From positions 39,921,840 to 39,985,839 of the forward strand of contig CM055265.1 of the NCBI GenBank assembly GCA_029237695.1: 64,000 bases of DNA, in the 5' to 3' direction. Both the position numbers and the translations under genes were made by a program. Below are positions 11,924 through 21,411 of the stretch, piece after piece (position 1 is the first letter of the stretch; each line of letters begins with the position of its first letter). The DNA is from Conchocele bisecta. Lineage: Eukaryota; Mollusca; Bivalvia; Lucinida; Thyasiridae. The notes beneath the pieces were generated by a model, which had not been told where the DNA came from, searched no databases, and worked only from the letters and a program-made list of their open reading frames with translations.

Positions 11924-12267
11924 ATTTAATAAATCAATCAAAAGACTCTGACGATCCGGGGGTAGCTGGGTGTCAGAAGGCACCATAAGAAGTTCTTCGT
12001 GAACAAATCCGCGAGATGGACCATCATCCAAATAGTAGAGCACGGCTCATCGGGTTTGGTAATAGATCGATCTAGGTGATATACATTGAGAGACCACACG
12101 GGATCTTTCGCGCGGCGGGGACACCATCGAGCTCTCCCGTTGGATAGAGGTACCGGACGGCAACATCCGATGGAAGTCGTTTCTCCACTAAACCAACGGG
12201 GCGCCCACGCGAGACGGCGGATGGTTTGTGCGACACCGTTTTTACCTGAGTATAGGTGCCCAAACAT
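11924..12267 (-). pseudogene. Convergent minus-strand ORF remnant, unidentified
   Basis: Minus-strand coding-like sequence begins at an ATG at 12267, just 22 bp from the divergently placed fibre start, and runs to a stop within a few bases of the polymerase end. Three frames are each open for only part of the way: GHLYSGKN near the start vaguely recalls a P-loop but lacks the final Ser/Thr; then LPSDVAVRYLYPTGELDG; then a last piece ending QSLLIDLLNQ at about 11925. The compact, convergent position suggests a real element gene broken by frameshifts. An ATPase is conceivable but not supported; I do not assign a function. Confidence 0.35.
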
Positions 12268-12289
12268 TATAATGTTCTTAAAATTAATT

Positions 12290-12859
12290 ATGAGTATATA
12301 CGGACCAGGTAGTTCTTCCAATTCCAATCGGGATTGGGTGACTGATTCAAAGAATTTGGAACCGGCAGAAGGGGGATTCGTCCCGACAGAGAGCGACTGT
12401 TTAACTACCGGAAAAACCAAGGCCCTGATCAATAAAACTATATCGGAGGCCACACACGGGATTCACAGGAGTATAGCACAGCTTAGATCAGACGTCCTGA
12501 CGGTGACTGCACAAGTTCGCGAAGAGGCCCGGGTGGAAATTCAGGGAGTCCGAACGGGTATTGAGAAAGACCAGGCGACCCTTACGGAGGCTTATAGGGT
12601 GTTGCGCTCAGAGGACTCTCTCATCAGAGAAGCAGCACTTACTGAACTAGGCGAAAAAATAACAGAATTTCGGGAAGAGGCCCATACAGAGTTTATGGAA
12701 GTTTCCGATAAACTGAAACGTGTTCTTATAGCCACGAACAAAGCACTTGAGGAGACCTCTGAAAAGATTCGTGCTGAGGCCCATACCTCTATCGGGGGGC
12801 TTGCCGGATTGTTGAAAACATTGAAAACGCAAAAACCGTGTCATCACAGTTTGGGCTGA
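12290..12859 (+). CDS. Fibre-like protein, N-terminal stalk (frameshifted before head)
   Basis: I start at the ATG at 12290 (MSIYGPGSSS) because the longer reading from 12086 overlaps the convergent remnant. After a Ser/Asn/Gly-rich N-terminus of ~50 residues the protein is almost wholly helical and charged, with regular heptads (EEARVEIQGVRTGI, LGEKITEFREEAHTEFMEVS), as expected for a trimeric coiled-coil stalk. It ends in an out-of-frame tail right where the next frame opens into a compact beta-rich domain. Stalk plus globular head is the architecture of attachment fibres in viruses; that role is inference from architecture alone. The break lies between about 12825 and 12845. Confidence 0.55.
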   Translation: MSIYGPGSSSNSNRDWVTDSKNLEPAEGGFVPTESDCLTTGKTKALINKTISEATHGIHRSIAQLRSDVLTVTAQVREEARVEIQGVRTGIEKDQATLTEAYRVLRSEDSLIREAALTELGEKITEFREEAHTEFMEVSDKLKRVLIATNKALEETSEKIRAEAHTSIGGLAGLLKTLKTQKPCHHSLG

Positions 12860-13214
12860 GAAGCGGGGCCCATTGAATGAGGGACTCTATGAATATTCGT
12901 TCGGTGCCAAAGCGAGCAATACATATGGGGGATACGCCATGACAGCTCCAGGTACTCTTCTCCGAATGGCTGTCTGCTCGGTTAATGCTAATGGTAAATC
13001 TGCGGGCGCGGTCATGATAAGTATCGTACTGGATGGGGAAGAACGGGCAATTGGAGTCAATAAACTCGCTGGAGATAATTCATCGGTGGTTTTGTTCGCC
13101 GGTGACGATCCAATTCGACTTTCAGAAGGTAGTGTTATTAACTTTGTTACGAAAATCGCTGAACCCGCGAGTTCTTCCACTATTGTTACATTGTTAACTG
13201 AACTTGATTTGTAA
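12825..13214 (+). CDS. Fibre-like protein, C-terminal head domain
   Basis: This frame is open from 12825, before any ATG, so it is the continuation of the stalk gene in a shifted frame and not a separate gene. It reads as a ~120-residue beta-rich domain with YEYSFGAKASNTYGGY, GTLLRMAVCSVNANG, an acidic VLDGEE turn and a terminal VTLLTELDL. Alternating hydrophobic strands and the hydrophobic C-terminal strand are what trimeric fibre heads show. I recall similar domains in invertebrate virus-like loci, but I cannot verify that here. Followed 10 bp later by the next gene on the same strand. Confidence 0.5.
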   Translation, partial: KRKNRVITVWAEKRGPLNEGLYEYSFGAKASNTYGGYAMTAPGTLLRMAVCSVNANGKSAGAVMISIVLDGEERAIGVNKLAGDNSSVVLFAGDDPIRLSEGSVINFVTKIAEPASSSTIVTLLTELDL

Positions 13215-13223
13215 AATTTAATC

Positions 13224-13888
13224 ATGAACGAATCACCGTTTCCGAATAAGCTTCCAATTGTCAATACCAATCCATCAACACTGTATCCAATTCGCGAAAG
13301 AAGTTTAGATTTTAGGTTGGATAATATCGTCGCTATGCAGGATATTTTAGTTAGAGAATGTACAAATAGAAAAAGAAAAACGCTAAAAAATATAAGCGCG
13401 CGGCGAACATAGCTGAAGCATCTAGTACGGTTCTGGCAAGTTTATCTGTAATGAGTGGTGCCGGGACTGCTGCAATGCTATCTACAATTGTAACAGTTCC
13501 AATTGCTGGGGTTTTGAGTGGAATTAACGTTTTATCTGGAATACTTTGTATGGTAATTAGGGCGGCGGGTGGAAAACTCGAGAAAAAAAGTAGAAAACAT
13601 GATAGAATATCCGTTCTCGCCAGGTCTAAGAAAAATAGCATCGACGTTATCGTGTCCAAAGCGTTGGCCGATAATGAAATATCAAATTTAGAGTTTGAAT
13701 CCGTTGTGGAAGAAATGGGGAGATATGAAGAATTAAAAAATGATATTAGAATCAAAGCGCGCGCCACCATGCCCAAGATTGAGAGTACTGATTTGGATAA
13801 ATTTAGGGTAAAACTTGGAAATAAAGTCGGAGGAAATGATACAGCACCACCATCCCGAAATTGTGATATTTTATTAAATAATTTTTAA
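13224..13888 (+). pseudogene. Gly-rich hydrophobic (membrane-type) element protein, one frameshift
   Basis: Two open stretches (13224-13412 and 13451-13888) form one gene: the second frame is already open upstream of its first ATG, and an A-rich run near 13375-13400 explains a 1-base slip. The first part is polar (FPNKLPIVNTNPSTLYPIRE) and then basic. The second opens with a long hydrophobic Gly/Ala/Ser block of ~35 residues (MSGAGTAAMLSTIVTVPIAG...), consistent with a membrane or membrane-penetrating segment. A charged helical tail follows (KHDRISVLARSKKNSIDVIV, ISNLEFESVVEEMGRYEELK). Its position directly after the fibre gene suggests a virion-associated role; function unknown. Confidence 0.5.
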
Positions 13889-15158
13889 AAAAAAAAATAA
13901 AAATTAATTATAAAATTAATGATATTGGTGCAGTAAACAATTTAAATAATTAAACAATTTAAATAATCAGTAATACAAAATAAAAAAAAGTTTTAGGTCC
14001 AGCCGAGGCTCGAACTCGCGCCAGCAAAACATTTCTGGGCCCACCCCTCTAAGCCTTCGCTTTAAATCTCTTATCTTCTCTTTTTTAGGCTTAGTTAGGT
14101 GTGTTACGATCACATCTCCTCCACCCCATCATTGGACCCGCGGACCCCTCCTCTTCATATCTCCATCCGCTAGAATGTGTAGAGCGGCCAGAATGAAGTA
14201 CATGTGGCGAAACCTGTCTCAGTGCTGAGAATACTGCTGGCGTCCCAGCAATGTATATATGTGTTTATTTCTTGTATATAAACATAACTTTGTTGGTGGA
14301 AATATTTTGTTGTTATTATTATTTAAATTATTATATTAATTAATTAATATGTTTTCTATATAATAGGGGGTGTTCAGCTTTAAATTAGTAATAAGTTTTA
14401 CAAAATTAATTAAATAACGAACCATCCCGGAAATTCGTGAACTATATAACCCTCACTAAGTGTTTATAAATAAACTGTGTACACACCACCTGTGTAAATT
14501 GATAGCCTGTGTACATACCATCGATAAGGAGAAATACACTCGGCTATAAATAACCGTGTGTGTACCGTCTGTTTACCTCGGCTATAAATGCACACATGTT
14601 CATAACCCGTGTAATTGGAACATTGTCATCTGCTTGGTGTTGTCATTACAACATAAATTAATTAGTAGTGCTTTTTCTGTTCAATAATAATTTTTCAATA
14701 TCTGTAAAAGCGATATCGTAGAAATGTATATTCGTAAACGAATCGTTGGGTTTTAACAATTGTATATGATACACCTTAGTTTCATATCCGATACGCATTA
14801 TTCGTCTTAATGTTTGTATTTGCCTCTTGTATAGTTCGCATAATTGCCGGTATTATATTGTAAACGCAACGTTTTTATCGGAGCGTAATAAATTCGATAT
14901 CGCCCAGTGTTTTCAATTTATATAATGTATATATAGAACTATAACCCCCGTATTCATCGTAAACTTCTTCGACACAGTCATTATAAACTTTCAATTTCCA
15001 TTGTATTTATTATCCACTTTGTTTTATAATCCAATAATTAATTGGTAGTGTTTTTCTGTTCAATATAATTGGGACTACAAGACTATATCGTTCATTACCA
15101 CCACCAAATTTTGATTGGTGGTGGAGCTACAATACAGCTCAATAACGTTACAAACGTT
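13889..15158. other. Non-coding right part of element 1
   Basis: No gene seen. It contains A/T runs, a minus-strand tRNA-like B-box (GAGTTCGAGCCTCG, near 13999-14026) without a convincing cloverleaf, and repeated words such as CGGCTATAAAT and TGTGTAC at 14440-14610. Confidence 0.4.
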
Positions 15159-15187
15159 GGTGGTATCATTTGACTCCCTCTATACTA
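15159..15187 (-). repeat. Internal copy of the element terminus
   Basis: GGTGGTATCATTTGACTCCC followed by TCTATACTA is a slightly decayed copy of the real end at 15424-15456, about 270 bp inside it. It suggests duplicated or rearranged ends. Confidence 0.55.
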
Positions 15188-15423
15188 AAAATGTTACATT
15201 TTTGTGGGTGCTGGTACCACACTTTTGTTCATTGGATTTTACAATCCAATATATTAGAATCATTTTGAATATAAATTTGAAAATATTAACAAAATTTCAA
15301 TATATTGGATTTTTACTGTTATTTATTTTATCAATGTTTTTATGTTAGGGACTATTTTTTATCACATAGATTTACCCCCTTTGTGTAGAAGCGTTGTTAT
15401 CACCTAATAACGCCCCCCAACTT

Positions 15424-15456
15424 GGGTGGTATCATTTTGACTCCCTATATACTACT
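15424..15456 (-). repeat. Right terminal repeat of element 1
   Basis: GGGTGGTATCATTTTGACTC followed by CCTATATACTACT; identical over its outer ~30 bases to the right tip of element 2 (28824-28855). Confidence 0.75.
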
Positions 15457-15689
15457 TAAGGTGTATGTAAATATTTATAATTAGTTTGAAAACTGTAAAA
15501 ACAGTAATAACTTAAAGCTACACTTTGTGTCAATAGTCTCTCTAGACTATAAGCCCAATATTTTGAAGATGAAATCCTAAAAAAAAGAGGCCAAAACAAT
15601 GAGGAGGCACTTGCTTCCTCGTGCCTCAGTGTAGTTACGGCCCTGATTTGTGTAGTATTTTATCAGTCACGGCCCCACGTCAAATGTCA

Positions 15690-15790
15690 CAGAGCGAGAA
15701 AAATGTGCTCCGACCCACGGGACCTCTGGTTTTACCGTACCATCGCTCTAACCGACTGTGCTAGCCAGGCACGAATACACATCTTCTCCC
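15690..15790 (-). repeat. tRNA-like SINE fragment
   Basis: Read on the minus strand, a tRNA-like A box (GTCGGTTAGAGCGATGGTAC) is followed by a degenerate B-box region. Two more copies follow at 15950-16080. The acceptor arms do not pair, so these are SINE heads and not tRNA genes. Confidence 0.5.
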
Positions 15791-15949
15791 CCATAGTGAG
15801 TTACGTACCGTGACATAGTTCCCCGTCAAATTGAAATTCGTCCCCGAATTCTATTGTTGAATTCGTATCTGGATTCCTTATTTTTGGTACAAGTTGGGCA
15901 GTATTTATCATTCAGCCCAGTGGGCACCAAACGTTACAGGCCGAGAAAG

Positions 15950-16690
15950 ATACATATCCGACCGGAGGCTCGAACCGGGCAGCTCTGGAATACCGTACCA
16001 TCGCTCTAACCGACTAAGTTAGCCGGGACCCGAAGCTCGAACCGTGGACCTCTGGAATACCGTACCATCGCTCTAAAAGATAGTGGCGAATGTAACTCTT
16101 GCAATCTACTCCCGTACCGTCCGTACCGTCCGTAGCAGAGTTACGATTCCACTCATAGGATTCCTCTGCAGAATAGCGAATCAGATCTGATTCGCACTTT
16201 AGCTGTTAATTGTGAAATATTTTCTATATATAACTCAAATGAGCGTTAATATTATGAAAATAACATATTCAAGTAATCATGACATAAATTTACATAATAT
16301 TATGTAGATGACCTGTAAAATAAATTTAGGCTAGAATCAACAAATGACCCAGTCAGTGGCAGCCAAATTCAACATGTAAAAACTTAAGATGGGTCCATTT
16401 TCTGTAAATGCAAAAACTAATTTTTCTAAACCTTCAACAATGGTAAAAAGTGTTTCAGAATAATTTGGTTTGTATTACTTTTATAATAATGATATTTTTT
16501 TTAGATGGAACATGTCTCAAATATGTCACAATTAACTGCTAAAGTACGAATCTGATCTGATTCGCTATTCTGCATAGGAAATCCTAGTGGAATCGTAACT
16601 GACTAACGGACGGTACGGGAGTAGATTGCAAGAGTTACCATTCGCAACTATCTAAAAGATTGAGCTAGCCGGGCAGGAAAACACATCTTC
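15950..16690 (-). repeat. Two tRNA-like SINE heads, the second split by an insertion
   Basis: The head at about 15955-16027 has the internal promoter words GTCGGTTAGAGCGATGGTAC and GGTTCGAGCCTCCGG on the minus strand. The second head starts at 16028, breaks at 16080, and its last part (TTGAGCTAGCCGGG) resumes after 16659. The gap is filled by the TIR element 16081-16650. Confidence 0.6.
16081..16650. mobile_element. TIR element with 9-bp target duplication (Mutator-like MITE)
   Basis: Inverted ends TAGTGGCGAATGTAACTCTT and its near reverse complement enclose 570 bp; the arms extend over 100 bp (GCAATCTACTCCCGTACCGT, GCGAATCAGATCTGATTCGC). TCTAAAAGA stands immediately before (16072-16080) and after (16651-16659). 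Nine-base duplications are characteristic of Mutator-like elements. No transposase. Confidence 0.8.
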
Positions 16691-18316
16691 TCACCATAGT
16701 GGCTAGAATGGCTAGAAGCATTGTATTGCTTTATGCTGAATAAAATATGTTGTATTGTATTATTGTATTGTATTGAGCAGGAACTACGCTGGTCCGATAC
16801 TTGTTAAATACACAACTTAATGGCTTCAGTTTGATATGAACGAATATCGCTGCCCTAATTTCTGGCTTCAGTATCATGTGAAAGAATACCGCCGCCCCAA
16901 GTAAGCTATATTAGGTAAGGATTACCTTCACTGGTGTGAAGTCATTGTTGAGATGTAGTTGGGAAAAGGATATCTATTTCGGGTGCAACTAGTTATGAGA
17001 AAGATGGTCATGATATTCTCATTGTCCGCTAAAAGTATGACTGCGATCTACAATGGTCGCCATTATGTACATTTCGAATAAATGATGATTTTATTGGGAA
17101 ATTAAAAAACAATACAGTGATACATATTCGAAAAACTGATGAATTAGGCTGGTCAATACGTCGATGACGTATAATATTAATTACAGATGACAACCCTGGA
17201 AAACAGACAACTAACATGCAATTAGTGAAGTAATTGGCAAACAAAAGCACCATAAATAGTACTCCAACATCTGATTGCAGCACACATTGGTCCCCGGTAG
17301 CTGTTCGATCACAGCTCTTCACCTCTACACCGACGTATGTGAAGTTGTCATTACTTGCCGGAGGAGGTGGTTTTCCCCGGGTACTCCGGTTTCCCCACCA
17401 TTCATCTCACGGAGTAATGCAGTTTAGACCGGAATTGGCCGCCCGCATTAGACTGATTAAAAATTATTGACTGTAACCTGTATCGTCTGAAATCAAACTT
17501 TAAAATGTTGGACCCTGACCGGCGGTATGGTACGTGACCATTTCCTTATCAATTCTACGAAACTATAAACTGGCAGAACGACTGTTTGCCTGATACTTGC
17601 ACACACACCCCACTCACTAATATATGGGCAATTACTATACCGCCGTGTATTATCTTCTCTTTTTCTGTCGTCTTCAGAATATGTGAAACACATTGTCATC
17701 TAACCAAATAACAACATATAAACGCCAATTTGCTTACCCCTGTATCGATCATGCCCTGTCCGATATGACCAACCGTCAAATATCATCATCATATAGGACA
17801 ACACTGTTACGGCTGAGTCTCCATATATCACACACACTCACACTCAGCCTTTTTCACGGTCTTACATACCGGCTTCGTGCGATAGGAGAATGAACTAGCT
17901 AGGTTAAATTAACCGCCTCATTGCCTCCTTCATTTAATGCACATATGTCGACTGTATCGCAGATATTAGTAAATTCGGAAACAAACGGGCCAACGGTCAT
18001 TGGCCTGCCTTTTGGTTTTTTGGACTTAAATGCCCGGGTTTGGAAGGTCCTCGAGCCAATTCTTACCCTTAAATATAAGATAAAAAAAAATGATTGCAGC
18101 ACACTTCTCTCTATGCATGCATGAACGTATGTTAGATTGCAAATTACAATTTTCTTAAAAAAATAATATCCGACATCGTTATGAACATCGTCTGCATTTT
18201 ATCCCGTCAACACAGTGCGTATGTGCCGTGTAACACAGTGCCGTGAAACATTTTTGATATCCAGTCAATACTATTTTTGCATTTTAAAGCCATTTTTAGG
18301 TGTTGACAGGATAAAT
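16691..18316. other. Intergenic, no supported gene
   Basis: Contains a TATTG microsatellite near 16740-16778. Short ORFs on both strands have no recognisable domain. Confidence 0.4.
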
Positions 18317-18453
18317 ATAGTAGGTTAGTTGCCGTGAATGGGAAAAAATATCTGGCGCGGCACGGAAACGGTATGTGCTCGGCAGAGCCTAACCCATCCC
18401 GTTTCATGAGCCTTACCAGATATGTTTTCCCATTCACGGCACTAACCTACTAT
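18317..18453. repeat. Hairpin with ATAGTAGGTTAGTTGCCGTG arms
   Basis: The left arm (18317-18356) and right arm (18412-18453) pair through TTAGTGCCGTGAATGGGAAAA-like words. A third direct copy of the right arm lies at 18577-18640. Confidence 0.6.
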
Positions 18454-18491
18454 TCTCTATCTATTTTCCCTTATTTCTGAACCAAAGTATA

Positions 18492-18553
18492 ATGTTGTGA
18501 ACACTCATTTGAACCGTCTCGGTGAGACGGTTCAAATGAGTGGTTCACAACAT
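18492..18553. repeat. Hairpin of GACGGTTCAA family
   Basis: ATGTTGTGAACACTCATTTG at the left pairs with the right end around a tiny loop at 18521-18523; the stem centre is GAACCGTCTC/GAGACGGTTC. Confidence 0.65.
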
Positions 18554-18640
18554 ATACTTCTAGATGAGAAATAAAGAAATCTTGAGCCTTGCCGGATATT
18601 TTTTCCCCATTCACGGCACTAACCTACTATTCTCTATGTA

Positions 18641-20444
18641 TGTTCTTCCGTACGTCCTCGCCAGTACGGTATCGAGTGTGACGGCTGTCACGGGTGCACT
18701 CATCGCACATGTGGGACAGGTAAGTATGTCGGTGAGTACAACATTTATGATATTTTCTGTAAATTACGTCTGAAGTTGACCAAAATTTCAGATAACGTAA
18801 TCTGATATTATTGTCAACTTTTGAATTTTATTACGAAACAATATTGCAAAGTTTGTATTTTATTACGCAGATATCCGAAAGTACAAAATCACATGGCGTG
18901 TCTCAATTAAGCTTGCATGCATGCATTCATGCATCCCAGTATATGATTTAGTCATTATTCAGTTACCAATATAATACAATATAAAGTTCAGTTTTGTACA
19001 ATCCGACCGGGAGTTAAACTGCCCACCAGATACACGATTGTTTACACAATCAATCGGACATGTTTATTTGAGCCGTGCCATGCGAAAACCGGAAGTTCAG
19101 TTTTTACTTTTTCGCGTATTCTGAATTGTACATCTTTAAAAAAAAAAACCATATGCCGCCAAAATTATCAATTGTATCCCAATTATTTTTCATTTTAGAA
19201 GTATTTTTATGACGCGTGGTAAAAACTTATAGACGTTTTAGAATCAATGACGTTTGAAATTACGACGTTTTTATCAACGGCGTTATGTATACAAGGGGTG
19301 TTGATAAAATACCACCCGGACAAGTCCTATAGATTTGTCATCTTTTATCGCATGTCAACCAAATTTGGATATCTCGTAGCCTTTCCGAGTGTTTCCCAAG
19401 ACAAACTATGAAAATAATGTTTATTGCAGCAGTTGCTATTAATGTAATGTCATGTTTTCCATTGCGGCCCAAGTAGCGTAATTCCGTATGAATACTTTTC
19501 AAATAGGCAGAGTGTTGGCGTTTCCCTGTTGTTTGCAGCTGTCTGAAATAATTTTCGGGTAATAATAGCGACATTATTTAACATTTCGTATGCGACGACA
19601 TATTTTAAAGTAGGAATAGACTCTTATAACATTAACTTTGTAACAAAACACGACGTCGGGCAGATTTGCTAGCGTGATACCTTATAATTGTCGCCGTGTG
19701 TCTTTCTTGAGGATCGCCTGATTATCCTGATTCAGACATACATTATTATACAGTCAAGTGATACGCTGATGATTTGATACTACACAAATCGTGCGAAAAG
19801 CAAGTTTATGACCATCAAATTTCCAATTAATTTCAAGACTTTTCGAAAACTCCACCGACCTGACTGTGTGTTTTTGTTGCATTATGTATTTCTTATACAC
19901 AAACAATGAAGGAGCTGCATTGAAATCACTGATTATGAATCTATTAGAGAGATTTTGATGCATTTGTTTTGCCAAATTCAATACAACCCTGGATAATTAT
20001 GTCATTATATAAGCTGCGTGTCTACCTACGTTTATGATCAAATGAGTGGCATTAAATGGCATATCATTCATTCGCTAAGTACTGGATTGAATTATTCAAA
20101 AGTGTCCTCAATTTTCCAAGATAATAGATGGTAATACCGTTGGCATACACTAAGTTGTTCTATTTAAGATTAGTTAGGATTCAAGGTGAGTGTAAAGCGA
20201 AGACTTCGCTGTATGTAGACAGTTAAATTATGCGTTCACAATCAATTTTGAATGAATAAGGATAACCGACGAACAAGAGCGACAATGTCAAAGAACGACA
20301 GTTAGGCGACAATACACAGCTCCTGAAGCATTGCTAAATCATTGATGCTGCGAGGAACTCGTGCAAGTATCCTTGCTATAATATTTTGTCACGACACCAT
20401 GGCCATAACGTCAAACATTCACGTTCAGTGACGTCACAAGTACG
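18641..20444. other. Intergenic before element 2
   Basis: No gene or repeat with clear ends. The last 50 bases carry several ACGTCA words next to the insertion site. Confidence 0.4.
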
Positions 20445-20449
20445 TGACG
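20445..20449. repeat. Target duplication TGACG, left of element 2
   Basis: TGACG directly precedes the terminus and is repeated directly after it at 28856-28860. A 5-bp match alone could be chance, but both copies abut the exact tips. Confidence 0.55.
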
Positions 20450-20518
20450 AGTAGTATATAGGGAGTCAAAATGATACCACCTAACGGTGGTATCATTTCT
20501 CCACCCTATATACTAACT
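20450..20518. repeat. Self-complementary left tip of element 2
   Basis: The outer 32 bases (AGTAGTATATAGGGAGTCA then AAATGATACCACC) pair with the next ~33 bases (GGTGGTATCATTT, CTCC, ACCCTATATACTA) around a TAAC loop. The very tip can therefore fold into a near-complete hairpin. Confidence 0.75.
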
Positions 20519-20833
20519 CCACCACCCCCCGAAAAAATCAAAAATTGGTTGGTTAACGAGGAAAATTGTCTCCCACCAACCACGAAATATTCAAAATTGG
20601 TGTCATAAATACATCATGTTTTTTTCACGTCCAATTGAACAGATTAAAACAATAGTCTTAAAAAGGTATTTATTTTTGACACCAATTTATGTAATTTATT
20701 CTAATAAGTTTCCGATTTTAAATGCGTCCTCGCGCAATAGTCTATATTCCAACACCATATTTTCCTCCTCCGATATAGCTAATTGATTCCGTAGATCAGC
20801 AATTAATTCTACCAGCTCTAGTCTACCCACGTT

Positions 20834-21019
20834 TCACCATGTAGCCACAGGGCAGCGTAGTTGCTTATGTCTACAAAGAGTTTGGGCACTAACGAATTTA
20901 CAAGGGCATCTGGGGCATTGAAATTGCGGGGGGACACAAGGAAACTTTCTACGTCTCGCTAGATGCCTTCGTAGATAGTCTTTACGCGTAAACGTCTTAC
21001 AACAAGTCTCACACTCCAT
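20834..21019 (-). CDS. Small zinc-finger protein (two fingers)
   Basis: A 61-residue protein starting at 21019. Finger 1 is CETCCKTFTRKDYLRRHLARR, with the pairs Cys-x2-Cys and a His followed by a distal Cys; finger 2 is CPRCPCKF...LCRHKQLRC, a C2HC form. Between them is a Pro/Phe linker. Such mini-fingers usually bind DNA, so a regulator of element genes is plausible. It lies just inside the left tip, divergent from the large gene at 21412. The right arm lacks it because of a deletion between direct repeats, so this is the only copy in the element. Confidence 0.55.
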   Translation of the reverse strand: MECETCCKTFTRKDYLRRHLARRRKFPCVPPQFQCPRCPCKFVSAQTLCRHKQLRCPVATW

Positions 21020-21411
21020 TATATATGTATATGTTTATGTTTATATCAATTGGTCGTAAAAAAAACATAATGTTTTCAAGACCAATTGAACAGATAAATT
21101 TCATAGGTTATACAAAAGTATATTACAGAAAATATGATAAAATCCGTGGCAAAATTGCACTGGTTTCAGCTATTGTTTTCAGCTATTTTCAGCTACCACA
21201 GAGAATATATACTCGATGGCCGATACGGGGATACCACCATACAGAACATACAAGAAATCCCAAGACAGGCGAAACAAACCATACTACCTATTTTTTCGAC
21301 ATTTCTACCGCCGAAAGATGACCGCCGAAATAATTTTTGATAATTTGTTCTAGGAAATTTTACCAATTGAACATATAATTTTCAGCTATATAGTTCAGCT
21401 ACTTCTCAAAT

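Larger units (their letters stand above)
9756..15456 (+). mobile_element. Element 1: left-truncated PolB virus-like element
   Basis: The stretch carries a PolB pseudogene, a fibre-like gene in two pieces, a hydrophobic gene, and ends at 15456 with a terminus reading ACTCCCTATATACTACT. That is the inverted form of the AGTAGTATATAGGGAGTCA tip of elements 2 and 3, here followed inward by the same AAAATGATACCACC word as in element 2. The left end is lost at the junction with a host tandem array, so no target duplication can be checked. By gene content it resembles Polinton/adintovirus-like PolB elements; no capsid, integrase or certain ATPase is seen. Confidence 0.7.

Noticed and set aside
12086..12289. 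Longer N-terminus for the fibre stalk
   Set aside because: It overlaps the convergent minus-strand gene remnant and has no similarity to a stalk; the ATG at 12290 is preferred.
13990..14060. tRNA gene inside element 1
   Set aside because: A B-box-like word is present but no complete cloverleaf could be drawn.
15690..16690. True tRNA genes
   Set aside because: A- and B-box-like words exist, but acceptor stems do not pair and several diverged tandem copies are present; SINE heads fit better.
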